The notes under the pieces are model-generated. The model saw only the letters and a list, made by a program, of their open reading frames with translations. It was not told the origin of the DNA and searched no databases. This document shows, in pieces, positions 26,831 through 35,345 of a DNA stretch of 64,000 nt. The translations under genes were made by a program, and so were the position numbers. The DNA is from Dyadobacter koreensis (GTDB lineage: Bacteria > Bacteroidota > Bacteroidia > Cytophagales > Spirosomataceae): contig NZ_FNXY01000003.1 of assembly GCF_900108855.1 (NCBI RefSeq), positions 620,001-684,000 on the forward strand, given 5' to 3'. The stretch's first letter is position 1; each line of letters opens with the position of its first letter.

Positions 26831-27037
26831 ATGAGAACAAATGTCGAAATTGATGATTCCTTAATGGCAGAAGCAATGAAACTTACCCAGATCAAAACAA
26901 AAAAACAGATCATTGAATCTGCTTTAAAAGAATTCATTTCAGCAACTCATCGCAAGCAGTTAATGTCGTTACGTGGAAAAGTGGAATGGGAAGGAAATTT
27001 GGATGACATGAGAACACAAGATGTACAGAATATTTGA
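26831..27037 (+). CDS. vapB: VapB-type antitoxin
   Basis: A 68-residue antitoxin that should bind and neutralise the following PIN toxin and repress their operon. It begins MRTNVEIDDSLMAEAMKLT, a ribbon-helix-helix DNA-binding motif of the VapB/DUF2191 type, followed by a helical linker and an acidic C-terminal tail (VEWEGNLDDMR) that would fill the toxin groove. ATG at 26831 is chosen over an upstream in-frame extension to 26798, which would overlap the promoter. It overlaps the toxin gene by 17 bases. Confidence 0.88.
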   Translation: MRTNVEIDDSLMAEAMKLTQIKTKKQIIESALKEFISATHRKQLMSLRGKVEWEGNLDDMRTQDVQNI

Positions 27038-27422
27038 CACGTCTGTCTGGATCGCCTATTTTAATGGCACCGAAGATTTTAGAACGAATTTCCTTCATTC
27101 TTCACTGGAATACGATCAGGTTTGTACAATTGGAGTGATTGTACAAGAAGTACTTCAAGGAGTCAAAATTGACTCAAAATATTATTCTATTGAAAGCCAT
27201 TTCAAGAATTTACCCTCACTACCCGCCCCCACATTCGAATTATATACCGGCTCAGCCCAATTATATAGACTTTTACGACAACAAGGAATCACAATTCGCA
27301 AACCGAACGATTGCTTAATTGCTCATTATTGTATCCATTTTGATATCGAACTATGTCACAACGACGTAGATTTTGATAAAATCGCGACGACCTGTCCACT
27401 AAAAATTTGGAAACCAATTTAA
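27021..27422 (+). CDS. vapC: VapC-type PIN-domain ribonuclease toxin
   Basis: A 133-residue PIN endoribonuclease that would cut RNA when freed from its antitoxin. The metal-binding acidic residues are in place: Asp6 in IFDTSVWIAY, Glu in VIVQEVLQGV, Asp in RKPNDCLIAHYC, and Asp in CHNDVDFDKI. The length is typical and the frame is intact, so the pair is probably functional. Translational coupling to vapB is indicated by the 17-base overlap. Confidence 0.92.
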   Translation: MYRIFDTSVWIAYFNGTEDFRTNFLHSSLEYDQVCTIGVIVQEVLQGVKIDSKYYSIESHFKNLPSLPAPTFELYTGSAQLYRLLRQQGITIRKPNDCLIAHYCIHFDIELCHNDVDFDKIATTCPLKIWKPI

Positions 27423-27473
27423 CTTCTTAACGTCAAAAGCCGGACTACAATTTATGTCCTAAACTTTTGACTC

Positions 27474-28448
27474 ATGTTCCGACGAATACTAGATCAGCTT
27501 GAAGATTATTTTGGCATTTCCAGAAAGCAGGCACGCGCTGGTTTTGTTTTAATACTGTTTTGTCTCCTTTTTATATGGACACCTTTTATCTTCCGGCGCT
27601 GGATATTACCTCATTTTCCTGTTTCCTCTGAGCCTGTAAATACGCAAAAACTGGACAGCATCACTTCTCAACTACAAAAAGATGCAGCAGCCGGTGCAGC
27701 TGAACGGGAAAATAATTATTCAAAAAAGTTATATCCTAAAAGTCCAGACCGGCCCATACGGTTGTTTGATTTTGATCCCAACATAGCCTCCGTTGAAGAA
27801 CTTCAGGAACTGGGTATACCAGCCTTTATTGCCAAACGGATTGGCAAATACAGATCAAAAGGCGGCAAATTCAGAAAGAAAGAAGACTTGTTGAACATTT
27901 ATGACTTCCCTTCTGATGTTTACAAAAAACTGGAATCTTATATTCAACTTCCCGAAATCAGAGCAAAACATAATACTTCAAAATATCCTGATAAAACTTA
28001 CACAAACAATTCCTTACCAAAAGAAGTAAAAAATTTTTCTAGAAACGCTGTCGCTCCTTTTGACATTAATACGACAGATACTACTCAACTTATAAAACTA
28101 AGAGGCATCGGTAGCAAACTATCGGCACGCATTCTAAAATTCCGGGACGGACTCGGCGGGTTTCATTCCACAAGCCAGTTTTCAGAAATTTTCGGACTGG
28201 ACTCTCTTGCATTAACCGAGCTGACCAAATATGCAAAAATTCAGAGTGATGTTAAGAAAATCAATATTAACACAGCCACCATGGATGACTTAGGACAACA
28301 TTCTTATCTACGAAATAAGAAAATAAATACAGTGATCATCAATTACAGAACCCAGCATGGCCCTTATAAATCCGTTGATGATCTGAGAAAAGTACGGGTG
28401 TTGGATGAAAAATTGATAGAGAAGATTAGGCCTTATTTGGAGTTTTGA
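27474..28448 (+). CDS. Membrane-anchored helix-hairpin-helix protein (ComEA-like repeats)
   Basis: A 324-residue protein. One transmembrane helix lies at about residues 24-42 (FVLILFCLLFIWTPFIF), then a linker, then three helix-hairpin-helix modules: FDPNIASVEELQELGIPAFIAKRIG, FDINTTDTTQLIKLRGIGSKLSARI and ININTATMDDLGQHSYLRNKKI. These resemble ComEA and T2SK-like HhH DNA-binding repeats. It likely binds DNA at the membrane, perhaps in competence; this is an inference. Its 3' end overlaps the convergent neighbour by 16 bases. Confidence 0.85.
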   Translation: MFRRILDQLEDYFGISRKQARAGFVLILFCLLFIWTPFIFRRWILPHFPVSSEPVNTQKLDSITSQLQKDAAAGAAERENNYSKKLYPKSPDRPIRLFDFDPNIASVEELQELGIPAFIAKRIGKYRSKGGKFRKKEDLLNIYDFPSDVYKKLESYIQLPEIRAKHNTSKYPDKTYTNNSLPKEVKNFSRNAVAPFDINTTDTTQLIKLRGIGSKLSARILKFRDGLGGFHSTSQFSEIFGLDSLALTELTKYAKIQSDVKKININTATMDDLGQHSYLRNKKINTVIINYRTQHGPYKSVDDLRKVRVLDEKLIEKIRPYLEF

Positions 28449-28840
28449 AAGGTGGGTTTATAGCTATTGACATAATATTGGTAGCCAATAAAAAGATAAC
28501 TGATCAGAAAGATATAATGTGGAACCAGAAGTATCGAAAGTAAAACAGCCGCACCGCGTGCAAGAACTGCATGATATGTGAGCAGGACAACATGAACCAG
28601 TAAAATAATTTGACAGATTACAACCGGTAAAAACGCTGCTTTGTTTCTAAAAAACAGAAACCAAAGACAGCACCACGTAGTCAAAAGTAAAAAACTGAAA
28701 ATTTGCCCCTCCACAGAGCATTCGATCAGACATACAGGTAAGAAGAAAAAGTTAGGCAGCGTTAATTTAACGCCAATACTTGAAACAAATAAGTAAGCGA
28801 GGTTACTAAGAAGTAGACAAATCCGAACACGGTTATTCAT
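28433..28840 (-). CDS. Hypothetical four-helix membrane protein
   Basis: A 135-residue protein of unknown family. About four hydrophobic segments are visible (ICLLLSNLAYLFVSS, FSFLLLTTWCCLWFLFF, VVICQIILLVHVVLLTY, VLLSILLVPHYIFLISYLF), which fits an inner-membrane protein. It lies 24 bases after the hydroxylase gene and is probably co-transcribed with it. Its stop codon lies inside the end of the convergent HhH gene. Confidence 0.65.
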   Translation of the reverse strand: MNNRVRICLLLSNLAYLFVSSIGVKLTLPNFFFLPVCLIECSVEGQIFSFLLLTTWCCLWFLFFRNKAAFLPVVICQIILLVHVVLLTYHAVLARGAAVLLSILLVPHYIFLISYLFIGYQYYVNSYKPTFQNSK

Positions 28841-28864
28841 TTTCCCAGGATTAGGTGTGTGAAT

Positions 28865-29584
28865 TTATTCTTTATGGACATCTTTAAATTTTAACATATC
28901 TGTTAAACGCTGCTCTTTTTCATTATCAAATCCACAGGAACTTATAAATTCTTTCGGATTTTGATACGTACCAAAAAGCATATCCCACCAGACAATATCA
29001 CCATAATTATTGGTATGTTTTTCATATTCGTGGTGAATCCTGTGCATCTCCGGGCGCTGAAAAACGTATCCGATCCACTGAGGAGTTTTCACGTTAGTAT
29101 GATAAAAAAATTCGCCGAGGGCAGTACATAGCGTATAGAAACCGCCTGCCTCAACATTTAAGCCCAAAAATGTATAGACCAGTAAGCTCCCGATCAAAGA
29201 ATTGACGGTCATTTCCAACGGATGTTTGTAAAACGAAGTGATCACTTCCAGACGTTGCGGGCTATGATGGATCTGATGAAAATGTGTCCACAGAAAATCG
29301 ATGGTATGACGCCATCTATGCCACCAATAGAAAATGAAAGTGGCGATAAAATAGGCAATAACTCCACCTGCAATGTCATTAACGTGATTGGATAAGTGAA
29401 AGATACTTACCGAGGAAAACCATTTTTCCCACGTGACACCCGCCAGCGTAACAACACCGAGCTGGACAAAATTTATAGCCAAAACCCGGATTGTCCAGGT
29501 CGGCACTTCCGGCAATTGCCAACCGGGAATCAATCGTTCCAGTATGAAACAAAATCCGAATACTATGAAGATGATCGTTAGCAT
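28865..29584 (-). CDS. Sterol desaturase / fatty acid hydroxylase family protein
   Basis: A 239-residue membrane di-iron enzyme. The histidine clusters that bind iron are complete: WHRWRHTIDFLWTHFHQIHHS (HxxxH and HxxHH) and RIHHEYEKHTNNYGD (HHxxxxHxxN). About four hydrophobic helices surround them. Family members hydroxylate or desaturate lipids or carotenoids. The substrate is unknown. It appears to form a small operon with the membrane proteins on either side. Confidence 0.9.
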   Translation of the reverse strand: MLTIIFIVFGFCFILERLIPGWQLPEVPTWTIRVLAINFVQLGVVTLAGVTWEKWFSSVSIFHLSNHVNDIAGGVIAYFIATFIFYWWHRWRHTIDFLWTHFHQIHHSPQRLEVITSFYKHPLEMTVNSLIGSLLVYTFLGLNVEAGGFYTLCTALGEFFYHTNVKTPQWIGYVFQRPEMHRIHHEYEKHTNNYGDIVWWDMLFGTYQNPKEFISSCGFDNEKEQRLTDMLKFKDVHKE

Positions 29585-29610
29585 GTTTTCAGTTTTTAAG
29601 TAAGGTTTGA

Positions 29611-29895
29611 TTAATTAAAAACAGATAAAATCACTATCAGGGCATTTGGAGCGACAGCACAGATGAGCAGGTTTTTAAGTATCCTTTTGCCTGTAACGTT
29701 CCTGCCAGAAATAATTTGAGCACCGGTCGTTATGAAAAAAGCAAGGTAGATTATTGCCCAGAAAATACCCTTCAAGGATATGCAGCCAGTTTCCGGAAAT
29801 AAAAGATTTGAGATGAATAGTGTCGCAGCATACACAAGCAAGGTTGCGGCAGTAAGGCAGATGATATGCAGGAACATTCTAAGAGAAGTATCCAT
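29611..29895 (-). CDS. Hypothetical membrane protein
   Basis: A 94-residue protein with three hydrophobic segments (FLHIICLTAATLLVYAATLFI, GIFWAIIYLAFFITTGAQII, NLLICAVAPNALIVILSV). The start is set at ATG 29895; a longer frame would need a TTG start at 29931. No family is recognised. It lies 26 bases upstream of the hydroxylase gene on the same strand and probably shares its transcript. Confidence 0.65.
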   Translation of the reverse strand: MDTSLRMFLHIICLTAATLLVYAATLFISNLLFPETGCISLKGIFWAIIYLAFFITTGAQIISGRNVTGKRILKNLLICAVAPNALIVILSVFN

Positions 29896-30046
29896 AAGCA
29901 GAAGATTTAAGTTGATAGATTTACAACTCAAACTTCCGGATTGTAATCACCGATTCCTTTGATAATTATCAAAATCGGTTTTTTTTAGTTAAAAAAGTAT
30001 AGGTCAGCTTTCATCCTCTAACTGGCTAATGCTAAACAGCCAACCC

Positions 30047-30610
30047 CTACTTCCTCCCCCGAATACGGCTCAGATGCTCCTGTGAGATTCCCAGATAGGA
30101 AGCAATCTGGCCAAGTTTCACTCTCTGTAGAATATCAGGAATTTGAAGCAGCAAACGTTCATAACGCTCCTCAGCAGTACAAAACGCAAATAGCTTCATG
30201 CGCTCGTCAAGAAGAAGATAGTTTTTTGTGATCAGTAATCGTCCAAGTCTTTCTACAATCGGATGACCTTGAAAAACGGGCTCAATTTTGTTGTATTGAA
30301 GACTCCAGACTGTCGAATCTTCCAAAATTTCAATGTTATATAACGACGGTTGCCCGGTGAACAAGCTGTCGATTGCGCTTACAATCTGGTTTTCGGCGGC
30401 GAACCAAGCAGTCACTTCCTTACCGTCTTTATAATAAAAAACGCGTGCGATACCTTTCTCGATAAAATGAAATTCCCTGCATACATCCCCGTTTCTAAGC
30501 AGGGACGTGTGCAAGGAAAGTTTTCTGCGAACAGTTATCTCATTAATTGCCGACGCACTCTTTTCCGGCAACGGAACAATCTGATTGAGATAATCGATGA
30601 AATAATTCAT
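30047..30610 (-). CDS. Crp/Fnr family transcriptional regulator
   Basis: A 187-residue regulator: an N-terminal cyclic-nucleotide-type beta-roll (LLRNGDVCREFHFIEKGIARVFY, VTAWFAAENQIVSAIDSLFTGQP) and a short C-terminal helix-turn-helix (LGQIASYLGISQEHLSRIRGRK). The glycines and Arg of a true cAMP pocket are not evident, so the ligand is unknown, as in many Bacteroidota members. Its ATG overlaps the stop of the LOG gene by one base (TGATG), indicating coupled translation. Confidence 0.9.
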   Translation of the reverse strand: MNYFIDYLNQIVPLPEKSASAINEITVRRKLSLHTSLLRNGDVCREFHFIEKGIARVFYYKDGKEVTAWFAAENQIVSAIDSLFTGQPSLYNIEILEDSTVWSLQYNKIEPVFQGHPIVERLGRLLITKNYLLLDERMKLFAFCTAEERYERLLLQIPDILQRVKLGQIASYLGISQEHLSRIRGRK

Positions 30611-31380
30611 CAGAAGTTTGGCTTCAGCAAATATTTGGAATAAAATTCGTCGATCACATGAACCGCCTCGTCCGGCGTATCAACTACGCTGATCAGTTTT
30701 AGATCTTCCGGATTGATATTTGCTTCGGTAAGCATCGTACCTTTAATCCAGTCCAGCAAACCTGACCAATAACTGCTTCCAACCAAAACAATGGGAAAAC
30801 GTCCTATTTTTTTTGTCTGAATTAAGGTCATCGCTTCAAAAAGTTCATCCAGTGTTCCGAATCCGCCAGGCATTACGATAAATCCTTGTGAATATTTCAC
30901 AAACATTACCTTCCGCACAAAGAAAAAGTCAAAATTGATATTTTTATCGTGGTCGATATAAGGATTGCTATGCTGCTCGAAGGGTAATTTTATATTTAAA
31001 CCGACCGATTTCCCACCTTGTTCGTGAGCTCCTTTGTTACCAGCTTCCATAATCCCCGGCCCACCACCGGTGACTACTCCATAACCGTGTCTTACCAGTT
31101 TCGCTGCAATATCTTCCGTTATTTTGTAATAAGGATTGTCAGGTTTTGTCCGGGCAGAACCAAAAATAGTAACACACGGACCGATTTTCGCCAGTTTATC
31201 GAAACCTTCGACAAACTCTGCCATTACTTTAAATATAACCCAGGAATCTGCACTTTTAATTTCACTCCAATTCCGATCTTCAAAAGCCGCTTTTATTTGT
31301 TTTTCATCTTCCGGTACTGCTGCATTAAGAAGAGAAACATCTATTAACTTCGAATTTTCATTCTTTAATTCATCATTCAT
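30610..31380 (-). CDS. LOG family protein (nucleotide 5'-monophosphate phosphoribohydrolase type)
   Basis: A 256-residue Rossmann-like enzyme of the LOG/TIGR00730 family. Signatures: IFGSARTKPDNPYY, VTGGGPGIMEAGNKGA and the PGGFGTLDELFEAMTLIQ motif with its catalytic Glu and Arg/Thr positions. Members split cytokinin or other nucleoside monophosphates to base and ribose phosphate and are often misnamed lysine decarboxylases. It precedes the Crp-like gene in one operon and is divergent from rpiB, which also handles ribose phosphate. Confidence 0.9.
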   Translation of the reverse strand: MNDELKNENSKLIDVSLLNAAVPEDEKQIKAAFEDRNWSEIKSADSWVIFKVMAEFVEGFDKLAKIGPCVTIFGSARTKPDNPYYKITEDIAAKLVRHGYGVVTGGGPGIMEAGNKGAHEQGGKSVGLNIKLPFEQHSNPYIDHDKNINFDFFFVRKVMFVKYSQGFIVMPGGFGTLDELFEAMTLIQTKKIGRFPIVLVGSSYWSGLLDWIKGTMLTEANINPEDLKLISVVDTPDEAVHVIDEFYSKYLLKPNF

Positions 31381-31415
31381 ATTCTCAAAATTATTTTAGT
31401 TCATTGATTTGCTGT

Positions 31416-31423
31416 TACCTTTG
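31416..31423 (+). promoter_or_regulatory. Putative rpiB promoter -7 box
   Basis: TACCTTTG matches TAnnTTTG, 84 bases before the rpiB ATG. It lies inside an upstream in-frame extension of rpiB, which argues that translation starts at 31508. Confidence 0.4.
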
Positions 31424-31507
31424 TTTTCCAGTCTAAATAAATCTGGAAAATTTAACAATTCCAAAGACGAAATTGTTATTCACCTGGACACAATTAACAA
31501 AAAAGTA

Positions 31508-31939
31508 ATGAAAAAAATTGCCATCGGTTCCGACCATGCCGGTTTCCCTTACAAAGACCCAATTACCACCTGGCTTACCAATAACGGTTATGAAGTAAAA
31601 GATTTTGGAACGTACAGCGCAGATTCGGCTGACTACGCTGATTTTGCGCATCCGGTTGCCAGTGGCGTTGAAAATAAGGAATTCGAAAAGGGAATACTTC
31701 TATGCGGGAGTGGTCAGGGTGTGTGCATCACCGCCAATAAACACCAGGGAATTCGCGCTGCTTTGGTATGGGATCTTGAACTTGCTGCTTTGGCACGTCA
31801 GCATAATGACGCCAACGTGATATGCATTCCTGTGCGTTTTATAACCCTTGAAACCGCAATCGCGAGCATCAAGGCTTTTTTAAATACTGAATTTGAAGGT
31901 GGAAGGCATCAGGCACGCGTGAATAAAATTGCTTGCTGA
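31508..31939 (+). CDS. rpiB: Ribose 5-phosphate isomerase B
   Basis: Interconverts ribose 5-phosphate and ribulose 5-phosphate in the pentose phosphate pathway. The 143-residue product starts MKKIAIGSDHAGFPYK; this ATG fits the family, while the open frame to 31409 is longer than any usual member. Motifs: GSDHAG, YADFAHPVASGV, GILLCGSGQGVCITANKHQGIRAAL (catalytic Cys in the GSG loop) and HNDANVICIPVR. A perfect terminator follows. Confidence 0.95.
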   Translation: MKKIAIGSDHAGFPYKDPITTWLTNNGYEVKDFGTYSADSADYADFAHPVASGVENKEFEKGILLCGSGQGVCITANKHQGIRAALVWDLELAALARQHNDANVICIPVRFITLETAIASIKAFLNTEFEGGRHQARVNKIAC

Positions 31940-31958
31940 GATATAACATCATTGTGAT

Positions 31959-32000
31959 AATAAAAAAGACCGGTCATTAAAGTGACCGGTCTTTTTTATT
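31959..32000. terminator. Bidirectional intrinsic terminator
   Basis: AATAAAAAAGACCGGTCA pairs perfectly over 18 bases with TGACCGGTCTTTTTTATT around a six-base loop. It separates the convergent rpiB and membrane-protein genes. Confidence 0.88.
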
Positions 32001-32008
32001 GACTTCCG

Positions 32009-33418
32009 TTATATTTTCTGATAAATCCCCTTCCATGGACTCAGCTTATATTGGCTTTGGAGAGCAGGAACGCGGGACAAAAGCTTCGGCATTATATTGA
32101 CTTTATCGATCACGTAATCCGGCGGATCTTTCCGGAAATTATCGTAGACGTGAATCACGCTATCAAAATTATCCAGATTTTTCAAGTCATAACTTGACAA
32201 GTCCCAGTTCAGATAAGGCGTCGCTGAATAATTTTCCATGTATTCTCCGGCATGCTGCCCCAAAACCAGAATTCTCTTATTTTTTATATCTGCCGGCAAA
32301 GCTGCTGATTTTGCCCGAAGGTTTTCAAGCTTTCCCATCGAAATTCCAGGTAAAATTCCCCTTGTTCCCTGATACTGAATAAAAACAATAATCGCAGTCA
32401 TCAACATAAACTGAAACTCATCTCCGAAACTTTTACGTTTGAAACTTTGAAAATAATGAGTTGCAAAAAAAGCAGCCGGCGGAATGAAAATAACGAACTG
32501 CATCGGTGCCAGATATTGCATCAGGGGAATCGTAAAAACAGAAACGATGAACCATAGTGCCATCACCTGTTGAATTCTGGTTTGATAATTTACGAAACGC
32601 AACGTCGTGAAAATTCGCATAAAACCTAAAATCCCAAAACCCAGCGGCAAAAGCAAAGATGCCAGAAGCGACGAAAAATCGGTAAGGTTATATTGTTTTA
32701 CCTGAAAAACAGATGTAAGTAAATTCCGGTTCAGACTTTCGATTCCGTCATTCATATAAAAGAATAACAAAACCATAAGCAAAGGAAAAAGCGAACCAAA
32801 AAGCCCTAACAGATGATGACGGATCGTAGCACCGGTATAAAAAAGCAATGCAAGAAATGCCCATACCATGAATAGTGAGGCCGGCAAATAGAACAGCGTC
32901 GCTATGCCAATGTATAAGCCCATTTCAAAAACCTGATTGGTGGCTTCCCTGCGAACAAGAATTTTAACAATTAATCCAAAAGCAAAAAGCAAAAATGTAT
33001 TCGCCATGAGCATTGGCGAAAGCGTGCCAAGATCAAAGGAGATATTGAGGAAAATAGCATATAAGGCACCAGGAATATAAGTGCGTTCGGGAAAAACTTC
33101 ACGGGAATAAATTACATAATTAAAATACAGGATCTGAATAACCCCAAGTCCGGCTGCGATGAGCTGATAAACCCATTGCGCCCGTCCAAAAACCGAATCG
33201 ATCAGCCAGTATGTAAGTCCTGAAAACGGACTAACGTTATCCCAAACGTCCCGGTAAAGCATAAAACCGTGGTTCATTTGCTCTCCTACCAGCATCCAGC
33301 TCAGTTCCGGTATTAACAATGGTATTCCTCCAAAAAAGAACGGCAGCCTCAGCAGTAGAAAAAAAACTACTAAACTGATCATCTGATAAGCCGCATTAAC
33401 CCGAAAAAAACTAAGCAA
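32009..33418 (-). CDS. Polytopic membrane protein (DUF6427/GT-C-like)
   Basis: A 469-residue protein with about ten to twelve hydrophobic helices and a soluble C-terminal tail of roughly 100 residues (RILVLGQHAGEYMENYS, WDLSSYDLKNLDNFDSVIHVYD). The N-terminus FRVNAAYQMISLVVFFLLLRLP and the loop LIPELSWMLVGEQMNHGFMLY resemble DUF6427-type and GT-C glycosyltransferase-like Bacteroidota proteins; the match is tentative. The long frame needs a TTG start at 33418; the first ATG is at 33382. Single gene. Confidence 0.75.
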   Translation of the reverse strand: MLSFFRVNAAYQMISLVVFFLLLRLPFFFGGIPLLIPELSWMLVGEQMNHGFMLYRDVWDNVSPFSGLTYWLIDSVFGRAQWVYQLIAAGLGVIQILYFNYVIYSREVFPERTYIPGALYAIFLNISFDLGTLSPMLMANTFLLFAFGLIVKILVRREATNQVFEMGLYIGIATLFYLPASLFMVWAFLALLFYTGATIRHHLLGLFGSLFPLLMVLLFFYMNDGIESLNRNLLTSVFQVKQYNLTDFSSLLASLLLPLGFGILGFMRIFTTLRFVNYQTRIQQVMALWFIVSVFTIPLMQYLAPMQFVIFIPPAAFFATHYFQSFKRKSFGDEFQFMLMTAIIVFIQYQGTRGILPGISMGKLENLRAKSAALPADIKNKRILVLGQHAGEYMENYSATPYLNWDLSSYDLKNLDNFDSVIHVYDNFRKDPPDYVIDKVNIMPKLLSRVPALQSQYKLSPWKGIYQKI

Positions 33419-33606
33419 GAAACTGGATGGTTAGATAGGACGACATGAATACTTTCACGAAATTACAACCGAGGGGTCTACAAAAACAAAATAAGTATGG
33501 ATATTTGTACTAAATATAGTAGATAGCAGAAGTTAAGGAGGATAGCGGAAGGTTTGAGAATTTTATTTGAAGTAACCAGACATCCAAAGTCCGCAATCAG
33601 AAAAAG

Positions 33607-33990
33607 ATGGAATCGAAGAGACAACAAAAGGTAGGGAGACAAATCCAGAAGGATTTAGGAGAAATTTTTCAACAAGATGCAAAACATTTGGTAAACGGCT
33701 CGTTCGTTACGATCACGGCTGTACGGGTTTCCCCGGATCTGGGAATTGCACGTGCATACCTGAGCTTTTTACCTGATAAAAATAAGAGTTTTTTACTGGA
33801 AACAATTAAGGAAAATACAAAATTCATCAGACAAAAACTGGCAGAACGTGTTCGTCATCAGCTGCGTATTGTTCCTCATTTACAATTTTATATCGATGAT
33901 ACTGCCGAGTACGCAGCCAAAATGGATCTTCTTTTTGCAGATTTGGTAATCCCTCCTGCACAACCAGACGACGAAGAAGAAACGAACTGA
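33607..33990 (+). CDS. rbfA: 30S ribosome-binding factor A
   Basis: A 127-residue late-stage 30S maturation factor that binds the 16S 5' region. Features: basic start MESKRQQKVGRQIQKDLGEIFQQ, the core VTITAVRVSPDLGIARAYLSF, and VRHQLRIVPHLQFYIDDTAEYAAKMDLLF with the KH-like fold. The acidic tail PDDEEETN is ordinary. Eighteen bases separate it from the permease gene, so they probably share a transcript. Confidence 0.94.
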   Translation: MESKRQQKVGRQIQKDLGEIFQQDAKHLVNGSFVTITAVRVSPDLGIARAYLSFLPDKNKSFLLETIKENTKFIRQKLAERVRHQLRIVPHLQFYIDDTAEYAAKMDLLFADLVIPPAQPDDEEETN

Positions 33991-34008
33991 TCCCAAGCGT
34001 AACTGACA

Positions 34009-35235
34009 ATGAATCTTTCGTACAGAATTGCCATTCGCTATTTTTTTTCCCGTAACAAACGTAGTTTCATCAGTGTGATCGCACGTATTGCCATGGCCGG
34101 CGTCGCAGTTGGTACCATGGCAATGGTTGTTGTGCTTTCCGTTTTCAACGGTATGGAAGATCTGAACCGAAAAATGTTCAAAACTTTCGATGCCGACGTA
34201 ACGGTCACGCCTTCGCAAGGTAAACGTTTTCAGGTTTCGGATTCTTTATTGAAAGTTGTTAAGTCGGTTGAGGGCGTAGAATTAATCACACAAGTTATTG
34301 AAGACAATGCCCTGGCCCGTTACGGAAACCAACAGACGATCGTTAAACTGAAAGGCGTTGACAGTACATTTTCCAGGCGCGGCCAGTTAGATACGGCTTT
34401 AATTGAAGGCTCTCTTAACCTTTACGGCGGCAACGGAACACCTTTTGCTGTGATTTCGGAAGGCGTAAGAAATGCGCTTACGATTTCGCTCGAAGATATT
34501 TTGACGCCACTTGAACTGTGGTATCCGAGAACTGGAACTAAAACTTTGAACCTTACTTCAACGGAAGCTTTTAACCAGACGGTTATTCGTCCGGGTGGTG
34601 TTTTTTTTATTGAAAGCAGATATGACGATTATGTTATAGCTCCGCTCCCAGTCGTTGATGCACTTTTACAATACAATGGACAGCGCTCTTCGCTGGAAGT
34701 AAAAACGGCTCCGGGTTTTACTGAGAAGCAGGTTGCGAAAGAAATTGAGGCGAAACTTGGTGATAAATTTACTGTTCGAGACCGGGATGCTATGAATGCA
34801 GATCTGCTTCGCGCCATACGCGTTGAGAAATTGTTTGTATCTGTTACCCTTTCATTTATTATTTTAGTAGCGGCAATCAATATATTCTTCTCGCTGAGTA
34901 TGTTAGCAATTGAAAAGAAAAAGGATGTATCGATGCTGTACGCGCTCGGCGCAACTCCTTCGCTGATCAGAAAAATATTTCTTGCAGAAGGAGCCATTGT
35001 CGCACTTTCTGGTGCGATTGTTGGGATTATCTTCGGAGTCTTGATTTGTTGGCTCCAAATGAGTTATGGATTTGTGTCTATGGGAATGACAACAGCGCTG
35101 GTAGATGCATATCCTGTGAAATTAATCTGGCAGGATATATTCTTTACTGGTGTCATCATCGTTATCATAACCCTGGCCGTGTCGTACATACCGGCTCGCC
35201 GGGCAGCTTTATCAGGCCAGACTTATGTTGCCTGA
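34009..35235 (+). CDS. FtsX/LolC-E-type ABC transporter permease
   Basis: A 408-residue inner-membrane permease. The start NLSYRIAIRYFFSRNKRSFISVIARIAMAGVAVGTMAMVVVLSVFNGME matches LolC/LolE (residues about 1-45). A periplasmic MacB_PCD-type domain follows (about 45-270), then three C-terminal helices with FtsX signatures KKDVSMLYALGATPSLIRKIFLAEGAIV and the ending YIPARRAALSGQ. Likely role: extraction of lipoproteins from the inner membrane. Its ATPase is not adjacent; the LolD/MacB-like ATPase at 56.5 kb is one possible partner, without evidence. Confidence 0.9.
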   Translation: MNLSYRIAIRYFFSRNKRSFISVIARIAMAGVAVGTMAMVVVLSVFNGMEDLNRKMFKTFDADVTVTPSQGKRFQVSDSLLKVVKSVEGVELITQVIEDNALARYGNQQTIVKLKGVDSTFSRRGQLDTALIEGSLNLYGGNGTPFAVISEGVRNALTISLEDILTPLELWYPRTGTKTLNLTSTEAFNQTVIRPGGVFFIESRYDDYVIAPLPVVDALLQYNGQRSSLEVKTAPGFTEKQVAKEIEAKLGDKFTVRDRDAMNADLLRAIRVEKLFVSVTLSFIILVAAINIFFSLSMLAIEKKKDVSMLYALGATPSLIRKIFLAEGAIVALSGAIVGIIFGVLICWLQMSYGFVSMGMTTALVDAYPVKLIWQDIFFTGVIIVIITLAVSYIPARRAALSGQTYVA

Positions 35236-35345
35236 CAGAACAGCCGGTAAATAAATAAATTCGACTTAATACAAAACACTTGACTAAATTCAAATTTATG
35301 TCCAAACCACAAGCAGAAATGACCGGAAAGAGAATTGACGTATCA

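Noticed and set aside
31409..31507. N-terminal extension of RpiB
   Set aside because: Makes the protein longer than the family and overlaps the putative promoter box.
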